Assembly: GCA_958296015.1 (NCBI GenBank)
Contig: CATQIH010000032.1
Location: 149,795 to 213,794, forward strand
Direction of reading: 5' to 3'
Length of the DNA stretch: 64,000 nt
From: Cyclobacteriaceae bacterium
GTDB taxonomy: Bacteria > Bacteroidota > Bacteroidia > Cytophagales > Cyclobacteriaceae
The notes under the pieces are model-generated. The model was not told the origin of the DNA. It worked only from the letters and a program-made list of their open reading frames with translations, and ran no database searches. Of the stretch, positions 47,588-57,062 are shown one piece after another; within the stretch, counting starts at the first letter, position 1, and each line of letters starts with the position of its first letter. Position numbers and translations under genes: made by a program.

Positions 47588-48663
47588 ATTGGCTCATCAG
47601 GTAGGCTTTGATGTAGTCATCTAAGTCGCCATCTAGGACTGCCTGCACGTCGGTTCTTTCCACACCGGTGCGGGTGTCTTTGATGAGCTTGTAAGGATGC
47701 AGCACATAGTTGCGTATCTGCGAACCAAAGTCTATTTTGTCTTTAGAGCTTTCTATGGCATCCCGTTCTTTATTCCGTTTGTCTACTTCCACCTGATACA
47801 ACCGTGATTTCAGCAGTTTCAGTGCCTTTTCTCTGTTCTGCAACTGTGACCTTTCTTGCTGACATTCCACTACAATGCCGGAAGGTGCATGTTTGACACG
47901 CACCGCCGTTTCTACTTTATTGACGTTCTGCCCGCCTGCCCCCCCGGAGCGAAATGTATCCCACGAAATGTCTGCCGGATTGATTTCTATCTCGATGGTA
48001 TCATCTATCACAGGATAAGCATATACCGAAGCAAAAGAAGTTTGCCTTTTACCATTGGCATTGAACGGTGAAATACGTACCAGCCGGTGTACCCCATTTT
48101 CAGACTTCAGGTTGCCATAAGCATACTCACCATCAATTTCCAGCGTCACTGATTTGAGTCCGGCGGTATCTCCTGCCTGGTAGTCAATCTGTTTGACATC
48201 GTAGCCATTTTTCTCTCCCCACATGATATACATGCGCATGAGCATTTCCGACCAGTCTTGGCTTTCTGTGCCACCGGCACCGGAGTTGATTTCTATCACA
48301 GCACTAAGCTGGTCTTCTTCTCCGCTGAGCATCTTTTTGAATTCCAGAGCTTCTACAAGTTTTTCAGCTTTACCGTACTCTTTTTTGATGTCGGCTTCGC
48401 TTACTTCTTCCATTTCATAAAACTCATACAGCGTCTCTAAGTCCTCATAGGCCGTGAGTGCTTTGGTAAAAGTATCCGTCCAGGCTTTTTTGCTTTTGAT
48501 ACTCTTCATCACTTTTTCAGCCTCTTCCGAATCATTCCAGAAGTCGGGCTGCGCGGTCAGTGCTTCTTCTTCCTGTATTTCTTCTACTTTCTTATCGTAG
48601 TCAAAGATACCTCCTCAAAGCCTCTAACCTGGCTCTTAAATCTTTCAATTGGTCTTTTGTCAT
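47586..48663 (-). CDS. prfB: Peptide chain release factor 2 with programmed +1 frameshift
   Basis: About 358 aa made by +1 frameshifting. The ATG is at 48663; 20 codons later the zero frame hits TGA (48603-48601) in the classic context AGGAGG-TAT-CTT-TGA-C, where a Shine-Dalgarno-like element and slippery CTT direct RF2-autoregulated slippage. The second frame continues [14 protein letters not shown] and onward. RF2 terminates at UGA and UAA. The catalytic GGQ loop is [13 protein letters not shown]. The codon-recognition residues SPF are in [15 protein letters not shown]. An entry starting at 48512 would miss about 50 residues. Confidence 0.96.
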
Positions 48664-48677
48664 AATGGATTGATTTT

Positions 48678-49025
48678 TTAAGCAAACTTAATTAAAAACG
48701 TAATATATGCCATGATAATAGATACTGCACCCGCCATGACTGCATAAAAAGTTTTGACTGAAACCATTGTCTTTTCTAAAGAACCAATCTTTGAATCGAA
48801 CCGATCATTCATTGCCTCAAATCGATCATTCATTGCCTCAAATCGATCATTTATTACCTCAAATCGATCATTCATTGCTTGATAACGAGCTTCATCTACT
48901 TCTTTAGAAGTATAATTCTCACGTATCCATTCGCGGGTTACATGACGGTCATCTATCGCCTTCACGAAACGTTCCGCATCTGCTTGGCTTATATGAAAGA
49001 TGTCCATAATTGTTTCTACTAACAT
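48678..49025 (-). CDS. Small coiled-coil membrane protein with heptad repeats
   Basis: 115 aa. A helical N-terminal part (ISQADAERFVKAIDDRH) leads to four near-identical heptads (xNDRFEx, residues about 48-76) that form a coiled coil, then a single C-terminal membrane helix (TFYAVMAGAVSIIMAYITFLI). The architecture resembles DUF1640/CCDC90-like bacterial proteins. Function unknown. The heptads are encoded by 21-bp tandem repeats, so the rod length can change by slippage. Confidence 0.75.
   Translation of the reverse strand: MLVETIMDIFHISQADAERFVKAIDDRHVTREWIRENYTSKEVDEARYQAMNDRFEVINDRFEAMNDRFEAMNDRFDSKIGSLEKTMVSVKTFYAVMAGAVSIIMAYITFLIKFA
48796..48879 (-). repeat. 21-bp tandem repeat (four units) coding for heptads
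   Basis: Plus-strand units at 48796-48816, 48817-48837, 48838-48858 and 48859-48879, consensus TCAAATCGATCATTCATTGCC, each encoding one seven-residue heptad. One to three differences per unit. Confidence 0.9.
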
Positions 49026-49117
49026 ATGCTTTGATGCTAACTACACACACAAATATACAAAAAAGATTGAGCGTTCGTGGGTATTAAACGTCCGAAGATA
49101 TTTACTTCCGTCCTCTA

Positions 49118-50182
49118 TCAAATCTTCATAATCCAGCCAAACTTATCTTCGGCTCTGCCATGTTTGATATTGTCCATTTCCCAGAGCACTTTGTGAGAAA
49201 ACTTACGTGCTTCCACTGGCGGCAGGTCATAGTCTGTGCCTTCGTAGCCGATGGTTTGTATGTGCGCCACGGTGGCGGCGGTGCCTGCCCCGAAAGCTTC
49301 CTGTAATTTACCGGCACGGATAGCCTCCACGATTTCCTCTACGCTCACTTTTCTTTCTTCTACCTTCATACCCCAGTCGCGGGCCATGTGCAGGATACTA
49401 TCGCGGGTGATGCCTTCCAGGATGGTGCCACTGGTAGGCGGTGTCACCAGCACATCATCGATGACCAGCATGATGTTCATGGTACCGGCCTCTTCGATGT
49501 ACGTATGTGTTTTGCTGTCTGTCCAGATGATCTGGTCGTAGCCTTGCTGAGCTGCCAATTTGGTAGGATATAGCGATGCCGCATAGTTGCCGCCTGTTTT
49601 GGTAGCTCCTGTGCCCCCTTCTGCTGCTCTTACATATTGTTTTTCTATTTTCACCCGGACAGGCTTGCTGTAGTATGCACCTACCGGAGAGCAGAAGATC
49701 ATGAACTTATACGTTTCGGAAGGTCTGACACCGATATATTCATCGGCAGCAAACATAAAAGGACGAATATACAGTGAGGTATTCGGCAGGTTGGGTACCC
49801 AATCGGCCTCCAGTCTGATCAGTTCTTTCAAGCCGCTTATAAAGAGTTCTTCCGGCACCTCAGGCATACACATACGCACGGCAGAGCGGTTGAACCGCCG
49901 GGCATTCATTTCAGGCCGAAAGATCAGAATGTTGTCGTTGTCGCCTCTGTAGGCTTTCATCCCCTCAAAGATAGTCTGCCCGTAGTGCAAGGTAGCATTG
50001 GCAGGGCTAAGCCGCAGCGGACCGTAAGGCACAATGCGGGGTGTCATCCACTGCCCGTCTGCAAAATCAGCGACAAACATATGGTCGGTGTAATTTTTAC
50101 CAAAAGCGATATTATTAAAATCAACCTCTTTGATATGCGACTGCTGCGTTCGCTTTATATCAATGTCTATGGTTTGCGTCAT
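49118..50182 (-). CDS. ilvE: Branched-chain amino acid aminotransferase
   Basis: 354 aa, class IV PLP aminotransferase, long (group II) type. It transfers the amino group between glutamate and branched-chain 2-oxo acids. The PLP Lys lies in TKTGGNYAASL; EAGTMNIMLVIDDVLVTPP and SGTILEGITRDSIL are the fold-type IV signature. No other ilv or leu genes are near. Confidence 0.95.
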   Translation of the reverse strand: MTQTIDIDIKRTQQSHIKEVDFNNIAFGKNYTDHMFVADFADGQWMTPRIVPYGPLRLSPANATLHYGQTIFEGMKAYRGDNDNILIFRPEMNARRFNRSAVRMCMPEVPEELFISGLKELIRLEADWVPNLPNTSLYIRPFMFAADEYIGVRPSETYKFMIFCSPVGAYYSKPVRVKIEKQYVRAAEGGTGATKTGGNYAASLYPTKLAAQQGYDQIIWTDSKTHTYIEEAGTMNIMLVIDDVLVTPPTSGTILEGITRDSILHMARDWGMKVEERKVSVEEIVEAIRAGKLQEAFGAGTAATVAHIQTIGYEGTDYDLPPVEARKFSHKVLWEMDNIKHGRAEDKFGWIMKI

Positions 50183-50304
50183 GGTGATGAATGTTTTGTA
50201 TCAGCTTTAATATTGCAGACAAATTTAGTGATTTACCGCCTAACAAACTATGCAACAGGCCGTATGTTTTGCGTTGTCCTGCCCTTCGATAGCTACTTTC
50301 CAGC

Positions 50305-50691
50305 TTATTGCTGGTAAATTTCTAACGGGAGTCCGTCAGGGTCTTCGAAAAACGCAAACTTTTTGCCGGTAATCTCATCAACGCGGATGTCTTGTACGGC
50401 CACGCCCTTTTCTTCAAGTACTGCTTTTGTTCCGGCCACATCATCCACTTCAAAGGCCAGGTGCCGCAAACCTATCGCCTCCGGAAAAGATGGGCGCGGA
50501 GGCGCGCCCGGAAAAGAGAAAAGCTCCAGCTGATATTGGCCATTCAGGCTAAGGTCTAGCTTGTAGGAGTTGCGTTCTTTCCGATAAGTCTCTTTGATCA
50601 CCTCAAAAGGTAATATTTGTGTATAAAACTTTTGGGAGGCTTGATAATCTGATACGATGATGGCAATATGATGTACTTTGTTGAAATGCAT
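50305..50691 (-). CDS. VOC (glyoxalase/dioxygenase fold) family protein
   Basis: 128 aa from the ATG at 50691. A 23-residue longer frame would begin inside the upstream terminator and is rejected. Two beta-alpha-beta-beta-beta modules: KVHHIAIIVSDYQASQKFYTQILPF with a metal-type His, and LRHLAFEVDDVAGTKAVLEEKG, ending FEDPDGLPLEIYQ with the C-terminal Glu ligand. It resembles the YaeR/SMU1112c group of putative lactoylglutathione-lyase-like proteins; substrate unknown. Confidence 0.88.
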   Translation of the reverse strand: MHFNKVHHIAIIVSDYQASQKFYTQILPFEVIKETYRKERNSYKLDLSLNGQYQLELFSFPGAPPRPSFPEAIGLRHLAFEVDDVAGTKAVLEEKGVAVQDIRVDEITGKKFAFFEDPDGLPLEIYQQ

Positions 50692-50733
50692 TTGCTTGTG
50701 GCGTTTGGCTGATGAACTAACTACAAATGTCAT

Positions 50734-50755
50734 AAAAAAAGCGGGAAAGACCCGC
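50734..50755 (-). terminator. Rho-independent terminator of the RRM gene (minus strand)
   Basis: Minus strand GCGGG-TCTTT-CCCGC followed by TTTTTTT; 25 bp after the RRM stop. Confidence 0.85.
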
Positions 50756-50779
50756 TTCATGTGTTACCTACGTTAATGA

Positions 50780-51079
50780 TTAGTAACGTCTGTCGTAAGA
50801 TTGCTGATATCCACCACGTGAATTATTGCTTCTTTCTTCTCTGGCTCTGGCTTGTTTTACCACAATCTCGCTGCCGTCAAATTCGCTTTCGTTCAGCTGA
50901 TCGATCGCTCCGGAAGCCGCCTCATCGTCTGACATTTCAACGAAACCATACTTTTTAGAGTAACCTGTTTCTCTATCGATGATAACTTTGGCCGAAGTGA
51001 CCGTACCAAACTGACCGAATAACTCATTGAGATCCGCATCAGTGGTTCCTGAGCTTAATTTTGCTACAAAAATGTTCAT
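50780..51079 (-). CDS. RRM-domain RNA-binding protein
   Basis: 99 aa, a single RNA recognition motif: RNP2 is IFVAKL at 3-8 and RNP1 is KYGFVEM near 43-49. A short Arg/Gly/Tyr/Ser tail (EERSNNSRGGYQQSYDRRY) follows, as in cyanobacterial and Bacteroidota Rbp proteins, which are often cold-responsive. The 150-bp upstream region is AT- and purine-rich and could be a regulatory leader. Own terminator. Confidence 0.93.
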   Translation of the reverse strand: MNIFVAKLSSGTTDADLNELFGQFGTVTSAKVIIDRETGYSKKYGFVEMSDDEAASGAIDQLNESEFDGSEIVVKQARAREERSNNSRGGYQQSYDRRY

Positions 51080-51231
51080 TAGAAAATATTAAGAATAAAA
51101 TAAATAAAAATAGGAGGAATAATAAAAGAAGATGGGAAATAAATATGGTGATATCTATGGCATCAACGAGCACTATTGCCGTCCGCTTCTTGTAAAGCTA
51201 ATAACTGAATAAATAATTCCCTACAGGCTAA

Positions 51232-52509
51232 TTATTTTTTGTCAGAAGGTGTCATCTTCATCAAAATATTCCTGCAAGATAGAAAAACCGCAGACACTTT
51301 CTGTTTGCCAGACACCACAGCTTCTAAGCAAACGCCGGAATATTGCTGACATAGCAACGCCATACCTCTGCTACCCAGCAAAAACACAAAAGGCAACAAA
51401 GGCATCAGAAACCTACCATCCCAGTCTTCTATGGTAAAAAGGATGATCACGCAGTGTACAACAAAAAATGTGATCAGAAAAACCCGTAGTGGCCTCATAA
51501 TGGTATTACTAATAATTGTTTTGGCTGTCGAAAAGTATAGCGGTAGCAGCACGAGCAGCAACAGCAGGTTATGTATCGGGGAATAATAAGGTTTGGTATG
51601 AGTCAGAAAATAAAACAGCTTCATACCAGATAGCTTAGCAAAATACCAGGGATTATAGACGATAAACAACAGCAATCTGACCACAGGCGACAATCCGGCA
51701 TCGGGTATTGTCAGGTCTTGCGGAGCCAGCAGTATCATTTCTTTGCCCGGATAATTGTCGGGAAGCGAAGCAGCCAGGTAGACGATCTCTCCGGTAGCAT
51801 AATTTTCAACCAGCACAAAAGTATCCAGCATACCGTTGATCAATAGATAAAGACCAGCTACCAGTGCCAGCCCGACAATTACCAGTGCTGTACGGTACTT
51901 TACTAAATACAATTGATAGATACTTGCCAGCATCAACCCGAAGGCAACCAACACCGCAATGCCAGTAGGGCGAATAAAAAACAGTAGCAAGATAGCGGGC
52001 AGCAGCCAAAGCATAGGCCACTGTTTTTTGACGTGTAACACCAGCAACAGAATGACCAAGCAGGTAAAGCTGGTGCAGAAAGACTCTGTCATGACCATAA
52101 AATTCCAGAATAGCATATCCGGCCACAGCATCAGCAACAGTGCTGCACCCCAAGCCGCGAGCCGATTGTTAAATAGATACCTACTGCTGTAGTAGAGTGC
52201 GGCCACGCCAATGGCATGAAATAGTATTTGTAGCAGCACAATCATCTGAATATCATTCCACAGGCTTTTGGCTACCGTCACAAACAGCACATAGCCCAGG
52301 TACCAAAAATAGTGTAGCTCTACAAAGAGGGCACCCTTCTCCAGTATACGCTGGCTGTACAAAAGGTAATGCTTAGAATCTACACCAACCTTGGCATCAT
52401 ACCATTGCGCCATGACTACGTTGACACAAAGGCATAGGAGCAAAAGGATCAGCGCATCTTTCTTAAGAGTACTGGCAGAGACGGATCGTACGGTCTGGGG
52501 TGTTTCCAA
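51232..52509 (-). CDS. Polytopic membrane protein, GT-C glycosyltransferase-like
   Basis: 425 aa, TTG start. About 10-11 membrane helices. The first periplasmic loop contains YDAKVGVDSKHYLLYSQRI, with acidic residues in the place used by ArnT/PMT/GT39-type polyprenyl-phosphate-sugar transferases, and later helices keep the WPDMLFWNFMVMTESF pattern common in these. It probably transfers a lipid-linked sugar to an envelope acceptor. Substrate unknown; no other glycan genes are adjacent. Confidence 0.72.
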   Translation of the reverse strand: METPQTVRSVSASTLKKDALILLLLCLCVNVVMAQWYDAKVGVDSKHYLLYSQRILEKGALFVELHYFWYLGYVLFVTVAKSLWNDIQMIVLLQILFHAIGVAALYYSSRYLFNNRLAAWGAALLLMLWPDMLFWNFMVMTESFCTSFTCLVILLLVLHVKKQWPMLWLLPAILLLFFIRPTGIAVLVAFGLMLASIYQLYLVKYRTALVIVGLALVAGLYLLINGMLDTFVLVENYATGEIVYLAASLPDNYPGKEMILLAPQDLTIPDAGLSPVVRLLLFIVYNPWYFAKLSGMKLFYFLTHTKPYYSPIHNLLLLLVLLPLYFSTAKTIISNTIMRPLRVFLITFFVVHCVIILFTIEDWDGRFLMPLLPFVFLLGSRGMALLCQQYSGVCLEAVVSGKQKVSAVFLSCRNILMKMTPSDKK

Positions 52510-52835
52510 AAGTTAGCATACATGAAGTGACAAAAAAATCCCCCAAAAATAGCCCCTTGTATTGCTATAAAATTGATCAAAAACAATAGGGATCTTACAC
52601 AGGTGGGTTTTTCTGATATATGCTTGGCTATTTTCCGTGGCCTTTCAATAGTACATATATTTACCCTTTTACTTTAGACGATCATTCTTTGCTCAACCTC
52701 TCTGGCTTTAGTGCCTCTCTGAAGCCTTACTCATCAAGGGAAGTTTCTAACTTCCTGTAGCTGAGACACAATGTATTACATCCTTGCCAAGCCTGTCAAA
52801 TCTGATGACCAGTTTATCATATTTATACCATACAG
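52510..52835. other. 326-bp intergenic region between the GT-C-like and nucleoside-transporter genes
   Basis: AT-rich with no convincing frame, repeat or terminator. It should hold the GT-C-like promoter and the 3' end of the transporter transcript. Confidence 0.5.
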
Positions 52836-54128
52836 CTAATAACTCACCAGCATCCCCGCAATAGTAGCGGTCATCATGCAGGCGAAGGTGGCGGCCAGCA
52901 GTGCCCATAGGCCCAGGCGCGACAGGTTGCCTTGCTGCGAAGGAGCTATGCTGCCAATGCCCCCGATCTGGATGGCAATGGAACTGAAGTTGGAGAAGCC
53001 ACACAGGGCATATGTGGCTACAACAAGAGCTTTGCCATCCAGGCTACCGGCAGCTTTCATGTCAGAAAGGCTTAGGTAAGCTACAAACTCGTTGATTACG
53101 GTTTTTTGCCCCAGCAGGCTACCTACCTGTAGAGAACTGTCCCAGCTTACACCCATGATCCAGGCAAACAGGCGAAATACTTGTCCGAGGACATATTCCA
53201 ACGAGAACTTATCAAACTGCCCATTGGTGGAAGAAGCGACCCAGGTGTTCAGGCCGGTGAGTCCGCCAAACACATCGGCTAAAAGATAATTGATAGCCGC
53301 AATAACAGCAATAAAAGCCAGTAGCATGCCACCTACATTCAACGCCAGTTTCAGTCCGTCAGCGGCTCCTCTGGACAGTGCATCTATCACGTTGACATCT
53401 ACCTGATCACCCGCCACATTGAGTTCCTCGCGGATGGCATCCCGGTTGGTTTCAGGAATGATAAGTTTGGACATCACAATGGCTGCCGGGGCATTCATGA
53501 TAGAGGCACTGAGCAGGTAGGCAGCAAATTTCACCTGCTGCTGCGGATCATCGCCCCCCAGAAAAGCCACATAGCCGCCCAGCACGCCCCCGGCAATAGT
53601 GGCCATGCCTCCGGTCATTAGGCACATCAGTTCAGACCTTGTCATACCGGCAATGTAGGGCTTCACCAGCAGCGGAGCTTCTGTCTGACCCAGAAAGATG
53701 TTGCCGGCAGCCGACAAGCTTTCGGCACCAGATAGCCGCATGGTGCGGGCCATCACCCAGGCAATGCCATACACTACTTTTTGAAGAATGCCCAGATAGT
53801 ACAGGCCAGCCGTGATGGTAGAGAAAAAGATGATGGTAGGCAGTACCTGAAAGGCAAAGATGTAGCCGAAGGTTGATACGTTGGTCAGATCACCAAACAG
53901 GAATGTAGCACCCTGCTGAGAGAACCCCAAAAACTTGACAAAGCCCTGGCTTACCTTATTGAATATGCCAGCTACAAAAGGTACTTTCAGGATAAGAACA
54001 CCTGCAATGAGTTGCAGCAGGATGCCAGTGATGACCAACCGCCAGTCGACCGCTTTTCTGTTTCTGGACAACAGAAACGCCAGTGCTATCAATACAGTAA
54101 TTCCTAAGATGCCGCGAAGATAGTCCAT
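52836..54128 (-). CDS. Concentrative nucleoside transporter (CNT/NupC family)
   Basis: 430 aa from the ATG at 54128. Na+- or H+-coupled nucleoside uptake at the inner membrane. The N-terminal Nucleos_tra2_N helices (GILLQLIAGVLILKVPF) precede the gate domain and the core with GQTEAPLLVKPYIAGMTRSE and MTGGMATIAGGVLGGYVAFLG, the hallmark hairpin, and later GFSNFSSIAIQIGGIGSIAP. About 10 helices. Downstream of the bifunctional nuclease by 178 bp; probably its own unit. Confidence 0.94.
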   Translation of the reverse strand: MDYLRGILGITVLIALAFLLSRNRKAVDWRLVITGILLQLIAGVLILKVPFVAGIFNKVSQGFVKFLGFSQQGATFLFGDLTNVSTFGYIFAFQVLPTIIFFSTITAGLYYLGILQKVVYGIAWVMARTMRLSGAESLSAAGNIFLGQTEAPLLVKPYIAGMTRSELMCLMTGGMATIAGGVLGGYVAFLGGDDPQQQVKFAAYLLSASIMNAPAAIVMSKLIIPETNRDAIREELNVAGDQVDVNVIDALSRGAADGLKLALNVGGMLLAFIAVIAAINYLLADVFGGLTGLNTWVASSTNGQFDKFSLEYVLGQVFRLFAWIMGVSWDSSLQVGSLLGQKTVINEFVAYLSLSDMKAAGSLDGKALVVATYALCGFSNFSSIAIQIGGIGSIAPSQQGNLSRLGLWALLAATFACMMTATIAGMLVSY

Positions 54129-54306
54129 TGATGAGGTTTGATAGCAGGATGTTATGGGTAACAAAAGATCCGGGCACTTGATGAAATCACCTAATTGTTT
54201 TTTCCAACAAAGCTATTGAAGTTGATGAGAACACCAGCAATAGCTATTGCATTGCTTCACAAGTTGCTTCAAGAATGAGGAGGCTTCTGGCTTCGTTCGG
54301 CAATAG

Positions 54307-54894
54307 TTAATTTCTGCGGTTCATTTCGTCCCGTATTTTAGCTGCTCGTTCGTAATCTTCCTGCTTGAGGGCCTCATCCAGCAGCGTCTTCAAAGAATCG
54401 GGAGACATGTCTTTGAGTTGTTCTTTCAGAGGTTTTCCTTTTTTTGACTCGCTGCGGGTGGCAGGTTCCCGTTCACTTTCTTCATCGGTGAGCACAATGC
54501 CTGCCTCGGACAACACGCTTTCGTAAGTGTAAATAGGTACGCTAAACCTCAGACCGATGGCAATAGCATCAGACGGACGCGCATCTACGGTAATGGTTTT
54601 GCCACCATCGCTACATTCTATCTTGGCAAAAAAAACGCCCTCCTTCAGATCGGAGATGATAATTTCTTCTACCGTGAAGTTGAAGTTATGGGCAAACGAT
54701 TTAAAAAGATCGTGTGTCATAGGGCGGTTGGGCACTATCTTCTCTATTTCTATGGCAATGGCCTGCGCCTCGAACATACCAATGATGATAGGAAGCCTCC
54801 TGCTACCCTCTTTTTCCCCCAGCACTAGCGCAAAAGACCCCGACTGCGACTGACTTGAAGAAAGACCTAAAATTTCAAGTTCTAGTTTATCCAC
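54307..54894 (-). CDS. Bifunctional nuclease (DUF151) domain protein with C-terminal UVR motif
   Basis: 195 aa. The BFN/DUF151 domain (1-130; GSRRLPIIIGMFEAQAIAIE, MTHDLFKSFAHNF, DARPSDAIAIGLRFSVPIYT) has been reported with RNase/DNase activity in plants. A Lys/Glu-rich linker leads to a UvrB/UvrC interaction motif (LDEALKQEDYERAAKIRDEM). Common architecture in Bacteroidota. Third gene after etfB and etfA, 10 bp from etfA. Confidence 0.92.
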   Translation of the reverse strand: MDKLELEILGLSSSQSQSGSFALVLGEKEGSRRLPIIIGMFEAQAIAIEIEKIVPNRPMTHDLFKSFAHNFNFTVEEIIISDLKEGVFFAKIECSDGGKTITVDARPSDAIAIGLRFSVPIYTYESVLSEAGIVLTDEESEREPATRSESKKGKPLKEQLKDMSPDSLKTLLDEALKQEDYERAAKIRDEMNRRN

Positions 54895-54904
54895 TGTATA
54901 AAGA

Positions 54905-55879
54905 CTAATGTTTAGAAGCGTTGATGGCTTCGGTTAATTTTGGAACAATCTCAAAAGCATCCCCCACAATGCCATAGTCTGCTGCTTTGAAAAACGGGGC
55001 ATCTGCATCCTGGTTGATCACTACAATATTTTTTGATGCGTTTACACCCGCAAGATGCTGAATGGCACCGGATATTCCAACAGCAATATACAGTGACGGA
55101 CTCACTTTTACACCCGTTTGCCCTACGTGCTCGTGGTGCGGGCGCCATCCCATGTCCGATACCGGCTTACTGCAACCAGTGGCGGCACCCAGGCTTTCGG
55201 CCAGTTCTTCGATCATACCCCAGTTTTCCGGCCCTTTCATGCCTCTGCCACCCGATACCACAATGTCAGCTTCGGGCAGTAGCACTTCGCCTTCGGCTTT
55301 TTCTGTTTTAGTGATCTTCACGTTGAAGTCAGTATCATCAAGTGCAGGCTCAAAGGTTTCTACGGATGCAGCAGTGCCGTCTTCTTTGATCTCTACAATG
55401 TTTTTCCTGATCGCCAGTATCTTTTTATCAGCTTTCAGCGTCATCAGGGCAAAAGCTTTTCCCGTATAAATACTTCTTTTGACGGTAAACTCACCGCTTG
55501 TTTCCGGCAAAGCCACCACGTTGGTAGCCAGTGCTGCATGTTGTTTGACAGCCACACGCGCAGCCACCGGATCGCCCAATGACGAGGTGGCCAGCACCAC
55601 AATAGTAGCACCCGTTTGGTCAATGGCCTGGTTGAGCACCGAAGCGTAGGCTTTGATCACTGCCTGGTTGAGCCGCTCATCAGCAGCTTGCAGTACTTTG
55701 GTGGCACCGTACCTGCCCAAACCTTCCAGTTCGGCAGCTTCTACCGTATTGCCAAATGCCAGGGCAACCACTTCGTTGTCGCCTGTTTGCTGCGCCAGGG
55801 CGGCGGCATAAGACACGGCTTCTGCCGATGATTTCTTGATGGCTCCGTCTGCGCTTTCAACAAAAACTAATATAGACAT
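54905..55879 (-). CDS. etfA: Electron transfer flavoprotein subunit alpha
   Basis: 324 aa. It binds FAD and passes electrons from acyl-CoA dehydrogenases to the quinone pool through ETF-quinone oxidoreductase. The C-terminal FAD domain is typical: VVSGGRGMKGPENW, GAATGCSKPVSDMGWRPHHE, then QTGVKVSPSLYIAVGISGAI and NQDADAPFFKAADYGIVGD. Its gene lies 41 bp after etfB. Confidence 0.96.
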   Translation of the reverse strand: MSILVFVESADGAIKKSSAEAVSYAAALAQQTGDNEVVALAFGNTVEAAELEGLGRYGATKVLQAADERLNQAVIKAYASVLNQAIDQTGATIVVLATSSLGDPVAARVAVKQHAALATNVVALPETSGEFTVKRSIYTGKAFALMTLKADKKILAIRKNIVEIKEDGTAASVETFEPALDDTDFNVKITKTEKAEGEVLLPEADIVVSGGRGMKGPENWGMIEELAESLGAATGCSKPVSDMGWRPHHEHVGQTGVKVSPSLYIAVGISGAIQHLAGVNASKNIVVINQDADAPFFKAADYGIVGDAFEIVPKLTEAINASKH

Positions 55880-55920
55880 AATTCTAGGTTTCTAATATCA
55901 ACATAATACAAGCAAGTACT

Positions 55921-56658
55921 CTATAGAACATTTGCTTCATTCTTCAGAGCTTTCACCAGTTCGTTTATTTCTTCGGGTTTGAACATCTTCACCTGACCTT
56001 TGGCAGGAGGAAGTTCATACTGTTGTGTAGCTGTCATTTTTTCGTCTGCCACCGGTGCTTTCACCTCTAATGGCTTCTTACGTGCCGACATGATGCCACG
56101 CATGTTGGGAATTTTCCATTCTGCAATAGGTTCCTGGCAACCGGCAATCATAGGCAACTTCACTTCCAGGTATTCTTTGCCGCCTTCTATCTCACGGGCC
56201 ATCTTGGCAGTATCTCCTTCTATATCCAGCTGCATCACCGGCGACACTGAGGGCATTCCTACCAGTTCGCCTACCATACCATGTACCTGTCCGCCATTAT
56301 AATCTATGGATTCGCGTCCCATCAGGATAAGGTCGTAGTTGTTTTGTTTGACAATTTCAGCGATCTGCTGTGCTACAAAGAAAGCATCGGTAGGCTCGGC
56401 ATCAATTCGGATGGCATCATCGGCACCAATGGCCAGGGCTTTGCGGATGGTAGGCTCCGTTTCGGCACCACCCACACTGAGTACCGTAAGGTTGCCACCC
56501 TCCTGCTCTTTCAGTTCTACGGCACGTGCCAGTGCATAATCATCATAAGGACCTATGATAAACTGTACATTGCTGCTGTCAAACTTTGTGTTGTTATCCG
56601 TAAAAGTAATTTTAGCCGTTGTATCGGGAACGTGCGTAATGCATACTAATATATTCAT
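55921..56658 (-). CDS. etfB: Electron transfer flavoprotein subunit beta
   Basis: 245 aa. It binds AMP and is the docking subunit for dehydrogenases. Features: CITHVPDTTAKI, IGPYDDYALARAVELKEQEGG, IRKALAIGADDAIRI, LILMGRESIDYNGGQVHGMV and the recognition-loop region LPMIAGCQEPIAEWKIPNMRG. First gene of the etfB-etfA-nuclease run, divergent from the TPR gene. Confidence 0.96.
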   Translation of the reverse strand: MNILVCITHVPDTTAKITFTDNNTKFDSSNVQFIIGPYDDYALARAVELKEQEGGNLTVLSVGGAETEPTIRKALAIGADDAIRIDAEPTDAFFVAQQIAEIVKQNNYDLILMGRESIDYNGGQVHGMVGELVGMPSVSPVMQLDIEGDTAKMAREIEGGKEYLEVKLPMIAGCQEPIAEWKIPNMRGIMSARKKPLEVKAPVADEKMTATQQYELPPAKGQVKMFKPEEINELVKALKNEANVL

Positions 56659-56741
56659 AACAAAAGTAAGTTTTTCTTATGTAAACCCTAAATTTGCTGT
56701 GAAGTTACGTAATAATCAAAGAAATAAAAACACATTACCCT

Positions 56742-57062
56742 ATGAGCCAGGCACGTTTGGAGCAGCTATTACAGTTTTTGAAGGAAGAACCTCATGATGC
56801 TTTTCTGCTATACGCCATTGCCACAGAATACACCAAAACCAACGTGCAGCAAGCCCTGGCATATTACGAAGACCTACTCCAAAATCATCCGCATTATGTA
56901 CCCACCTACTATCATGCAGCCAACCTGTATGCTGACCTGGATGAGAGAGAGAAAGCCGAACAGACCTACCAGACAGGCATCCAAAAAGCGCAAGAGCAAC
57001 AAGATACCCTGGCCCTCCGCGAACTGCGCAATGCCTACCAGGAATTTTTATTCGAGGATTAG
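56742..57062 (+). CDS. Small TPR-like protein
   Basis: 106 aa, helical. Two or three tetratricopeptide repeats are visible (DAFLLYAIATEYTKTNVQQALAYYEDLL, YVPTYYHAANLYADLDEREKAEQTYQTGI). No signal peptide; a cytoplasmic protein-binding scaffold. Conserved in Bacteroidota as far as I recall; partner unknown. Confidence 0.88.
   Translation: MSQARLEQLLQFLKEEPHDAFLLYAIATEYTKTNVQQALAYYEDLLQNHPHYVPTYYHAANLYADLDEREKAEQTYQTGIQKAQEQQDTLALRELRNAYQEFLFED

Noticed and set aside
48512-48663. prfB as a broken gene
   Set aside because: The TGA sits in the exact RF2 programmed-frameshift context (AGGAGG-TAT-CTT-TGA-C), so the shift is functional.
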